From an uncultured Campylobacter sp. (lineage in GTDB: Bacteria; Campylobacterota; Campylobacteria; Campylobacterales; Campylobacteraceae): DNA of 10,299 nt. Made by a program: the position numbers and the translations under genes. Of the stretch, positions 1 to 6,074 are shown piece by piece. The notes below the pieces were generated by a model. That model did no database searches, was not told the DNA's origin, and saw only the letters and a program-made list of their open reading frames with translations. The stretch spans positions 1 to 10,299 of the forward strand of contig NZ_CALIJA010000116.1 in assembly GCF_938017615.1 (NCBI RefSeq). The letters are read 5' to 3'. Position 1 is the stretch's first letter. Each line of letters opens with the position of its first letter.

Positions 1-9
1 AAAATTTTA

Positions 10-52
10 AAATTTACGCGCTGTTTTTCCCCGCGGTACAGCGCGTAAATTT
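10..52. terminator. 14-bp inverted repeat, possible terminator of an upstream gene
   Basis: AAATTTACGCGCTG (10-23) and CAGCGCGTAAATTT (39-52) are perfect reverse complements around a 15-base loop. The GC-rich inner arm with an A/T outer arm resembles factor-independent terminators of this genome, and it would suit an upstream gene such as infC, which lies outside the window. No long T-run follows on the plus strand, so termination is inferred, not shown. The rest of 1-282 is AT-rich spacer without a convincing ORF. Confidence 0.4.
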
Positions 53-243
53 AAACTAAATAGCAAAATTTTAAAATTTATACAGGCTAAGTTTATCTCT
101 AAATTTAGACCTTTAAATTTGTATAAAATTTTTTGTATCCAGCCAAACCGAATCTTAAGCGAGTGGCAAAATTTAACTTTAAATTTATCTTGCGTTAATT
201 TAAGCTCTAAATTTCCTTAAATTCAAATTTTTCAAAGAAACTT

Positions 244-249
244 TATTAT
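244..249 (+). promoter_or_regulatory. candidate -10 element for rpmI-rplT
   Basis: TATTAT lies 33 bases before the rpmI start, downstream of T-rich sequence, as in sigma70 promoters of Campylobacter, which have weak -35 boxes. The overlapping TATATA is an alternative, as is TATAAA at 122-127 further upstream. rpmI may also be transcribed by read-through from an upstream gene such as infC. No -35 box is claimed. Confidence 0.3.
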
Positions 250-282
250 ATACTTCCCATTCACTTTAAAAAAAGGACGACC

Positions 283-474
283 ATGCCAAAGATGAAAAGC
301 GTGCGCGGTGCCGTCAAGCGTTTTAAAGCGGGCAAAAACAAGATCAAAAGAGGCTCGGCGTTTCGCAGCCATATTTTGACGAAGATGTCTCAAAAACGCA
401 AGAGGAATTTGCGCGAGGCCCAATACGTCGATTCTACGAACGTATCTGCGGTTAAAAAAATGCTTTGCAAATAG
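283..474 (+). CDS. rpmI: 50S ribosomal protein L35
   Basis: This 63-residue, very basic protein is L35 of the large ribosomal subunit. The N-terminus MPKMKSVRGAVKRFK and the block SHILTKMSQKRKRNLR (about residues 29-44) are the family hallmarks, and the length matches bacterial L35 (about 64 residues). The ATG is preceded by AAGGA at 273-277, five bases upstream, which fixes the start. It lies 98 bases before rplT in the conserved rpmI-rplT order; infC, the usual upstream partner, is not in the window. Confidence 0.97.
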   Translation: MPKMKSVRGAVKRFKAGKNKIKRGSAFRSHILTKMSQKRKRNLREAQYVDSTNVSAVKKMLCK

Positions 475-510
475 TGCGAAGTTAGTTTTTGACGAAAGTC
501 ATTCAAACTC

Positions 511-550
511 CCCTAAATTTATGGATTTTAGGGCAAGATCCCAAAAGGGA
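511..550 (+). promoter_or_regulatory. two small hairpins in the rpmI-rplT spacer
   Basis: CCCTAAA (511-517) pairs with TTTAGGG (527-533), and TCCC (539-542) pairs with GGGA (547-550) across AAAA. They lie directly ahead of the rplT ribosome binding site (AAGGA, 563-567). In E. coli, L20 represses this operon by binding RNA structures, one of them between rpmI and rplT. Whether these hairpins play that role here is inference, and their stems are short. Confidence 0.3.
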
Positions 551-572
551 CGCCGATTAAGAAAGGATTAAT

Positions 573-929
573 ATGGCAAGAGTAAAAACGGGCATCGTTA
601 GACGCCGCCGTCACAACAAGGTGCTAAAGCTTGCGCGCGGATTTTATAGCGCAAGACGCAAACATTTCAGAAAGGCCAAAGAGCAGCTGGAGAGAAGCCT
701 CGTTTACGCCTTCCGTGACAGACGCGCGAAAAAACGCGATTTCCGCAGACTTTGGATAGTGCGCATCAATGCAGCTTGCAGGCTGAACGACATCAGCTAT
801 TCTAAATTTATAAACGGACTGAAAAAAGCGGGCATCGAGCTTGATAGAAAAATTTTAGCAAATATGGCTATGAACGACGCCGAAGCTTTCGCAACCGTCG
901 CGAAGAAGGCAAAAGCAGCATTAAAATAA
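573..929 (+). CDS. rplT: 50S ribosomal protein L20
   Basis: This 118-residue basic protein binds 23S rRNA early in 50S assembly, and L20 is also the usual autoregulator of this operon. The N-terminus MARVKTGIVRRRRHNKVLKLARGF and the helix-forming block around FRDRRAKKRDFRRLWI (residues 47-62) are typical. The globular half contains RINAACR and the SKFINGLKKAGIELDRK stretch that ends the conserved fold. Length equals the family norm. The start has AAGGA six bases upstream of its ATG (spacer TTAAT plus context). It is followed within a few bases by a strong terminator, so it is the last gene of its transcript. Confidence 0.98.
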   Translation: MARVKTGIVRRRRHNKVLKLARGFYSARRKHFRKAKEQLERSLVYAFRDRRAKKRDFRRLWIVRINAACRLNDISYSKFINGLKKAGIELDRKILANMAMNDAEAFATVAKKAKAALK

Positions 930-934
930 GCTTT

Positions 935-967
935 AAAATTTGGCCGTCTTAGGGCGGCTAAATTTTT
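935..967 (+). terminator. factor-independent terminator after rplT
   Basis: The stem AAATTTGGCCGTC (936-948) pairs with GGCGGCTAAATTT (953-965) through 13 positions including two G-U pairs, around the tetraloop TTAG. A further A-T pair (935/966) extends it. The 3' arm runs into TTTTT (963-967). It starts six bases after the rplT stop codon. Confidence 0.85.
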
Positions 968-1022
968 AAATTTCGACAAAGCTTTTAATTTTAAAAGCGC
1001 GTCCGCAAATTTGTCGAAATTT
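968..1022. repeat. nested inverted repeat ahead of the autotransporter gene
   Basis: AAATTTCGACAAA (968-980) and TTTGTCGAAATTT (1010-1022) are perfect 13-bp reverse complements. Inside them GCTTTTAA (981-988) pairs with TTAAAAGC (991-998). The element abuts the rplT terminator and ends 36 bases before the next start codon, so it could form a branched structure in the leader of that gene, act as a second terminator, or be a small repeat element. It has no T-run of its own. Confidence 0.6.
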
Positions 1023-1057
1023 AAGAATTTGGATAATTTTATTTGAGGCGGTGCAGA

Positions 1058-3019
1058 ATGCTAAAGTCTTTGAAAAAAATCGTATCTCTTGCGCTTGTCG
1101 GTGCAGCAGGGTTCGGCTATGCGAGCGAGCAGAATTCCTGGAGCTATGCAAACGCGCAAAAATCTCCTTCCAACAACACTTCCCGTTCCGATGTAATGAG
1201 CGCTGCGGACAGCCTGGGCGCGAAATTAAGCAGGCGCGACGCGGCTAGCGATAACTCAGCGAGTGAGCAGTACGAAAACTCGTTTCGTATCAAGCTCGAG
1301 TACGCAAGGGGCTTTGCCAAAAAGGGCTCATATTCGGGCAGGCTTAATAATCAGCGCGTTATGATGCCTGCATTTCGCTGGACGGGCAATAGCGGCGTAA
1401 ATGCCGAGTTTTGGAACGGCATTACCAATATAGGCGGCGCGCTGGTTCCTTATGTGGCTTTCGGTTCATACGAAGCGGCGACGCCGGGCGATCAAACCAC
1501 GCAATATCTGGTCAGAAGAGAAGAAGACGCAGTTCAGATGAAGCGAAATATCGCGGCGGGCATATCAAATTTAGGCTATACCTATACTACAAATTCTACT
1601 AGAAATCTAAATTTAGTCTATGCCGATATAGATAATTTTGTAAATTTCTACGGCAGAGAAAATATCGCGGGATACTTCATCGACGAGGTTAATACCGAAA
1701 ACAATCCCGCAACTATCGCCTATATGAAGAGTATCTACAATTATATCAAGACCAAATACCCGGGAATGCTCGTTTTGGCAAACAATGGCTGGGGCGTGCG
1801 CGACGCCATAGCTCCCTATGCGGACGTTTGGATGCTGCAAGAGGTGAGCGCGGACGACTACATAAACCACTATCGTCCTAGAACCTCTGAGTTTGAAAAA
1901 GACCCCGCAAATTCCTCTAAAATTTTGCACGTCATATACAACGCAAGACCGGATCAATACGACGAGATCATAAGGCTATCTCGCGAGCGCAACGCGGCAA
2001 ATCTATTCATCACCTCCGATACGAATGCCTATCCTAGCGGATACGACGATCTGCCTACCTATTTTGAAGCGCTGATGCTGGCGATCAATAATTTCACGCC
2101 TAAAAACGGTAGCCTGTTTTCGCAGGTCGCAAGAGGCGGCAACCGGGTAGGCATCGAGATGCCGCGCTCGAAGGTCGATCTGGATCTTACAAAGCTTGCA
2201 AGAAATTCCGCTTATAAAAATTTAGCCGATACCGACGGGCAGGAGTTTAACGTAAACGTAAGCGCGATTGGAAACTACGGCGGGGATTACAAAGACCGCT
2301 CGGGCGGCGTCAAATACGATCACAAGAGCGACGGAATTTTACTCGGAGCCTCCAAGAGAGTGGATGATCTTACGCTGGGCGTGATCTTTGGGTATCAAAA
2401 ATCTGACGCTTGGTATGAGGGTAAATTCGACGGTGTCAAAGAAAACATCAAATCCTACGAGCTCGGTCTGGCGGGCAGATATGACTTTAACGAAAACGTG
2501 GATCTGGCGGTAAATTTAACCTATTCGACGAACGATCATAAATTTGAAACCAACAACGGATTCGGCGCTATCCACGGCGCGAAATACAAGTCGCAAATTT
2601 GGGATTTCAGTACGAGGGCAGGGTATAAATTCTTATTTGAAAACGGCTACATTAAGCCATATTTGGGGCTTGGAGCGATTATGGTGAACGAGGACGCGAT
2701 CTCTAGGCTTAAATTTAGCTCCGCTTCAAAAACCGCGCCGAACGGCACCGCGGGAATTTACGCGATCAAGGCTTTCGGCGATCTGCAGATATTCGCAAAT
2801 GCGGAGTACGAGCATCGATTTAGCGGCGATTCGTATCATGCTAGCAGAAAGTATTCGGACAGATACGACGTGGAGGGGCTTGATTATTCTAGCGGCGTAT
2901 TTAACGGCGCGATCGGACTGAAATATAAGATCCTTCAAAGCGTCGCACTTAGCGCGTCGTACGAGCTAAGCGAGAGCAAAAATAGCCTGGCAAGAGCCGC
3001 TTTTGACGTGGAGTTTTGA
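1058..3019 (+). CDS. autotransporter-type outer-membrane protein with spherulin-4/GH135-like passenger
   Basis: The 653-residue product starts at ATG 1058. An in-frame TTG at 1043 is rejected because the GAGG ribosome binding site (1045-1048) lies inside that extension. Residues 1-22 form a signal peptide (basic start, hydrophobic core, cleavage near GYA-SEQ). Residues about 100-345 resemble the spherulin-4/GH135 TIM-barrel glycosidase family: MPAFRW, GYTYTTNSTR, VYADIDNF (Asp190, Asp192), YFIDEV (Asp209, Glu210), LANNGWG, and LQE (Glu262) occur in the family order. Acidic residues at strand ends are as expected for a retaining or inverting glycosidase site, but the catalytic pair is not proven. 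Residues about 395-653 alternate polar and aromatic/hydrophobic positions and contain YKFLFENGYIKPYLGLGA, like an autotransporter beta-barrel; the chain ends in Phe, as outer-membrane barrels do. I infer a surface or secreted polysaccharide-cleaving enzyme; the substrate is unknown. It is monocistronic. Confidence 0.8.
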   Translation: MLKSLKKIVSLALVGAAGFGYASEQNSWSYANAQKSPSNNTSRSDVMSAADSLGAKLSRRDAASDNSASEQYENSFRIKLEYARGFAKKGSYSGRLNNQRVMMPAFRWTGNSGVNAEFWNGITNIGGALVPYVAFGSYEAATPGDQTTQYLVRREEDAVQMKRNIAAGISNLGYTYTTNSTRNLNLVYADIDNFVNFYGRENIAGYFIDEVNTENNPATIAYMKSIYNYIKTKYPGMLVLANNGWGVRDAIAPYADVWMLQEVSADDYINHYRPRTSEFEKDPANSSKILHVIYNARPDQYDEIIRLSRERNAANLFITSDTNAYPSGYDDLPTYFEALMLAINNFTPKNGSLFSQVARGGNRVGIEMPRSKVDLDLTKLARNSAYKNLADTDGQEFNVNVSAIGNYGGDYKDRSGGVKYDHKSDGILLGASKRVDDLTLGVIFGYQKSDAWYEGKFDGVKENIKSYELGLAGRYDFNENVDLAVNLTYSTNDHKFETNNGFGAIHGAKYKSQIWDFSTRAGYKFLFENGYIKPYLGLGAIMVNEDAISRLKFSSASKTAPNGTAGIYAIKAFGDLQIFANAEYEHRFSGDSYHASRKYSDRYDVEGLDYSSGVFNGAIGLKYKILQSVALSASYELSESKNSLARAAFDVEF

Positions 3020-3076
3020 TTTTAATTGGAGTAGCCCAAGATAGGCAGCTTGAAGCACAACTGTAAATTCCTCTTT

Positions 3077-3117
3077 GCCGCAAAGCGAAAATTTTATGAA
3101 ATTTGCGGCTAAATTTT
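3077..3117 (+). terminator. possible terminator of the autotransporter gene
   Basis: GCCGCAAA (3077-3084) pairs perfectly with TTTGCGGC (3102-3109) over a 17-base loop, followed by TAAATTTT. It lies 58 bases after the stop codon. The large loop and the short T-run make it weaker than the rplT terminator. Confidence 0.35.
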
Positions 3118-3132
3118 ACCTGGGCTTTGCTG

Positions 3133-3150
3133 CGAAATTTTAAAATTTCG
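3133..3150. repeat. 18-bp perfect palindrome
   Basis: CGAAATTTTAAAATTTCG is its own reverse complement. It contains the AAATTTTAAAATTT core that recurs at 2-15, 66-79, 3317-3330 and 7014-7027. Confidence 0.7.
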
Positions 3151-3453
3151 ACCGTGGATTTTGCTTGCATATTTTCTCGCTTTTAAATTTCATACACTAT
3201 CGCTTTTATGCTACTTTCAATATAAAAATAGTGTGGAATTTTGCTGTAGAATTTTGCACGTGTCTTTTAACGGTATTAAATTTTAAAATAGTGCTGCTTT
3301 AAATTCCGTGATTATGAAATTTTAAAATTTTAATCTGGTTCGATAAAGAGATTTTGCTAGGCGGCGGGATTATAAAAATTCTAAAGCAATTACTCGTAAA
3401 ATTTTATAAAATCCGGATTAATTAAAATCGCTAAGGCTAAGACGATGAGGTAG

Positions 3454-3479
3454 AATTTTGCGGATCGCTCCGCAAAATT
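3454..3479 (-). terminator. terminator hairpin of the selA-selB-DsbC-like operon
   Basis: AATTTTGCGGA (3454-3464) and TCCGCAAAATT (3469-3479) are perfect 11-bp reverse complements around the tetraloop TCGC. It sits ten bases past the stop codon of the minus-strand gene. The A/T outer arms make it near-symmetric, so it could stop transcription from both sides. The minus-strand 3' flank has only short T-runs, so strength is uncertain. Confidence 0.6.
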
Positions 3480-3488
3480 TAAGAAAGA

Positions 3489-4202
3489 TTATTTTAGCTT
3501 GTCTAGTTCGATGATGTAAGGCACCGAGTTTACCCCCGCACCGAAGTATTTGGCAGCTAGGGCTTTTGCAGCATTTAGCTCGGCAGCGCTTACGTCTTTG
3601 GCGCCTGCTTTGTTATCTTCAGCGTAATATTTTTTAAAAACCGCTATCTTTTGCTCGTCGGTTTTAGCATTTTTGATCTCTTTGTAGATGAGCGCGGATT
3701 TTGCGTGGCCGTCATCGCCGTGAACGGAGGTCATGATTATATCGACATTGTTATTTTTTAGCGTTTCTTCAATCCTTGCCATCTCTTTGCGGCAGAATGG
3801 ACACAAGGCGTCCGTCAGCATCAAAATCGTAGGTTTTTTTGGATCGTTTCCTAGCTTGATGATATTGTCTTTGCTCTCTGCTTTGAAGACCTTACTTAGC
3901 TGTCCTGCGATGCGGTCTTGTTTGATCTGCTCCTTATAGACTACGCGTTTTTTAGGATCGATGATATCGGTAAAGATCAGATCGCCTTGGGTGAAGATGA
4001 TCTCCTCTTGCGACATATTGCCTTGAGAAATCTTTAAAACGACCGCTTCAACGCCCTTTGGCTCGCTAAGTGGGATGCGCTCGGCGACCTTTATTTCGAT
4101 GCCTTGAGGCGCGCCGCCGTAGATGGATAGAATTTCGCTGTCGCTTAGAGCCGCGTTTAGGCTCGCTGCGAGCGCAACTGAAGTTAAAATAGCTTTTTTC
4201 AT
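3489..4202 (-). CDS. periplasmic DsbC-like thiol:disulfide oxidoreductase (CPFC)
   Basis: The 237-residue product has a signal peptide (MKKAILTSVALAASLNAA, cleavage near residue 18), an N-terminal part of about 100 residues that would match the DsbC-type dimerisation region, and a thioredoxin-fold part from about residue 115. The fold carries the redox motif CPFC at 134-137 after LMLTDAL and a probable cis-proline loop NSVP (Pro228). It should act in the periplasm on disulfide bonds, as oxidase, isomerase or reductase. The start at 4202 is chosen over a 13-codon in-frame extension to 4241 because AAGGA lies about six bases before it and the signal peptide begins there. It follows selB by 51 bases on the same strand. 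From memory, C. jejuni Cj1380/C8J_1298, next to selB there, is a DsbC-family thiol oxidoreductase; orthology is inferred from position and domain. Confidence 0.85.
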   Translation of the reverse strand: MKKAILTSVALAASLNAALSDSEILSIYGGAPQGIEIKVAERIPLSEPKGVEAVVLKISQGNMSQEEIIFTQGDLIFTDIIDPKKRVVYKEQIKQDRIAGQLSKVFKAESKDNIIKLGNDPKKPTILMLTDALCPFCRKEMARIEETLKNNNVDIIMTSVHGDDGHAKSALIYKEIKNAKTDEQKIAVFKKYYAEDNKAGAKDVSAAELNAAKALAAKYFGAGVNSVPYIIELDKLK

Positions 4203-4253
4203 TTTTTTCCTTTGCAAAAAATTCCGCGCATTGTAGTGCAAAATTTTAAATTT

Positions 4254-6074
4254 TTACTTTTTCAAATAGCGCTTATTGTCGATCGTCACGATATTTCCCA
4301 TCTTATCTAGGTATTCGAGGTAGCAGATTACGAATTTTCTGCTAAGCCCAAGCTCCTCTTTGGCGTTTGTGACGTTTACGAAGCCCTCTTTTTCGATGAT
4401 TGCGTAGAGGCGTTTGATCGCTAGGGCTAAATTTTCGGCCTCGACGAAGAGATTGTGCGCGAGACGGACGACCTTTTTGGCGTATGTTAGCTTTTTTAGC
4501 GCGTCATCGCCGCTTTCGCGGTCGATCTCTAGCTCGTCGTAAATGTTATACGGCGCAAGCGGCGCGATACCGCCCTTTTTGATGAGATCAAAAATTTTAC
4601 TTTCCAGGCTCTGTTTGAGCGCGTCAAAATCCACCCCGGATTTTACGTAAACTCCGCCCTTTTTGGAGATGATGCCGCCTCGCTCAAGCTCGCTAAGCGC
4701 GCGCGCAGCAAGATCTTCGCTGGCCCACGAGAGCTTTAGGGCGATCGAAGCGGGCGAAAAGATCGCGTAGTCGTTTTTTGAGACGATAAATTTTATGAGG
4801 CTTTTCACGTCCTCGATCGCGCTTAGATCGTAAACGCATAAATTTGCTTCGTCAAAATACGTCCCCTCTAGACCGCGCGCGATCTTTACCGCTTCGTCGT
4901 ACTCCATTCCGAAGCGCTGATACGCCGAAAATAGCCCGAATCCATGCTTGTGAAAGAGGCTTAAAATTTTAAACGCTTCGGTGAAATTTCGCTTCAAAAG
5001 CGCGGTGAGAAGCACGGCTTTGCTCTGCTTTTTTAGCGGCTCGACTACGGCGTTTAGCACGCGTCCGCCGCCGATTACGCGCGAGTTTGACAAGCAGACG
5101 AATGGCTCGCCGAATTTCAAAAACATCGTTTTGTCAAATTTAAAGCTTACGAGCTTCTCGTTGCCTTCAAGCTCCTTTAAAATGAGCGCTTTTGCCGCGC
5201 TTTGCTTGCTTCCGACGCAAAACAGCACGTCTTGATTATGCGAAATTTCGCCGCTAAAGGTACAGTCGGCTTCATTAAAGCCGCGGAAAAAGCCCTTTTT
5301 GCTTAGGATTTGCCCCTTTTCAAGCTCACTCGTTTTGGCATCTAAGCTCAGCGCAACGCGGTTTGGAGCCTGCGCTAGCGGCGTATCCTCGTCGTGGATC
5401 TGCACGCTTTTGATGTTAAAAATTTTACCCAGATCGCAGTTATAAAGCTTTTCGCCCTTTGAAATCGCGCCGTTAATGAGGCTGCCCGTTACGATGGTGC
5501 CGAGCCCCTTAAGCGAAAAGACGCGGTCGATGTAGTAGTGCACCACGCCGCCTCCTTGGCGCTGCGCGGGCTTGATATTGAAGAGATAATTTTTCAGCTC
5601 GGCGATGCTTGCGGGATCTTTTATGCTGATAAAAAAGGTATTTAAAATTTGCAAATCCTTAAATTTGGAGATATATTCCTTACACTGCGCCGCGACCTCG
5701 GATCTGCGCGCGTCGTCGGCTAGATCGCACTTGCTGATGCATAAGATCACGCTTTTTACCCCAAGCAGCGATAAAATTTGAATATGCTCTTTGCTTTGCG
5801 GCATTAGCCCGTCGTCCGCGGCGACTACCAGCATCGCAGCGTCGAAGGCATACGCGCCGCTAATCATCGTCTTTACTAGATTTTCATGCCCCGGAACGTC
5901 GATGAAAGCGACGTTGGTATCCCCAGAGCGCAGATGCGAAAAGCTAAGATCGATCGTGATGCCGCGCTGCTTTTCGCTTGGCATTCGGTCTCCTTCAAAG
6001 CCGTTTAGCGCCTTGATTAACGCGGTTTTTCCGTGATCGATATGGCCTGCGGTGCCGATGATTACGCTATTCAT
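4254..6074 (-). CDS. selB: selenocysteine-specific translation elongation factor SelB
   Basis: SelB is a GTPase that carries Sec-tRNA(Sec) to ribosomes paused at UGA codons marked by a SECIS hairpin. The 606 residues match the family (E. coli about 614). G-domain motifs are clear: GTAGHIDHGKT (7-17), RGITIDL (37-43), DVPGHE (59-64) and SKCD (114-117, where many GTPases have NKxD). EF-Tu-like beta-barrel domains follow, including GLGTIVTGSLINGAISKGEKL. From about residue 340 a series of winged-helix segments forms the SECIS-binding region, ending in SRKFVICYLEYLDKMGNIV. The start overlaps the end of selA by 8 bases, which suggests translational coupling. The gene is intact and in the usual order after selA. 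Confidence 0.97.
   Translation of the reverse strand: MNSVIIGTAGHIDHGKTALIKALNGFEGDRMPSEKQRGITIDLSFSHLRSGDTNVAFIDVPGHENLVKTMISGAYAFDAAMLVVAADDGLMPQSKEHIQILSLLGVKSVILCISKCDLADDARRSEVAAQCKEYISKFKDLQILNTFFISIKDPASIAELKNYLFNIKPAQRQGGGVVHYYIDRVFSLKGLGTIVTGSLINGAISKGEKLYNCDLGKIFNIKSVQIHDEDTPLAQAPNRVALSLDAKTSELEKGQILSKKGFFRGFNEADCTFSGEISHNQDVLFCVGSKQSAAKALILKELEGNEKLVSFKFDKTMFLKFGEPFVCLSNSRVIGGGRVLNAVVEPLKKQSKAVLLTALLKRNFTEAFKILSLFHKHGFGLFSAYQRFGMEYDEAVKIARGLEGTYFDEANLCVYDLSAIEDVKSLIKFIVSKNDYAIFSPASIALKLSWASEDLAARALSELERGGIISKKGGVYVKSGVDFDALKQSLESKIFDLIKKGGIAPLAPYNIYDELEIDRESGDDALKKLTYAKKVVRLAHNLFVEAENLALAIKRLYAIIEKEGFVNVTNAKEELGLSRKFVICYLEYLDKMGNIVTIDNKRYLKK

Larger units (their letters stand above)
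3020..3488. other. 469-base AT-rich spacer between convergent genes
   Basis: I see no gene here: ORFs are short, lack ribosome binding sites and have no recognisable protein pattern. The stretch holds hairpins at both ends, two exact copies of the AAATTTTAAAATTT palindrome (3135-3148, 3317-3330), a 7-bp inverted repeat ACACTAT/ATAGTGT (3194-3200, 3228-3234), and several copies of GTRGAATTTTGC. A decayed gene or a folded 3' region are both possible. Confidence 0.6.

Noticed and set aside
1043..1057. TTG start five codons upstream for the autotransporter
   Set aside because: It would place the ribosome binding site inside the coding region and put MRRCR before a complete signal peptide; ATG 1058 fits better.
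1613..1957. Minus-strand open frame of 114 codons inside the autotransporter gene
   Set aside because: It lies opposite the conserved glycosidase-like region, has no recognisable protein features, and is best explained as a shadow frame.
3017..3019. UGA of the autotransporter as a possible selenocysteine codon
   Set aside because: The frame hits TAA after one more codon, and the Phe just before UGA is the expected end of an outer-membrane barrel.
2949..3170. Minus-strand 73-codon frame across the autotransporter end and spacer
   Set aside because: No ribosome binding site, no homology pattern, and most of it overlaps real coding sequence or hairpins.
3194..3234. Inverted repeat ACACTAT/ATAGTGT as a terminator or operator
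   Set aside because: The stem is only 7 bp with a 27-base loop, and no T-run or nearby promoter supports a function.
4203..4241. In-frame 13-codon N-terminal extension of the DsbC-like protein
   Set aside because: It would bury the signal peptide start, and the AAGGA site fits the ATG at 4202.
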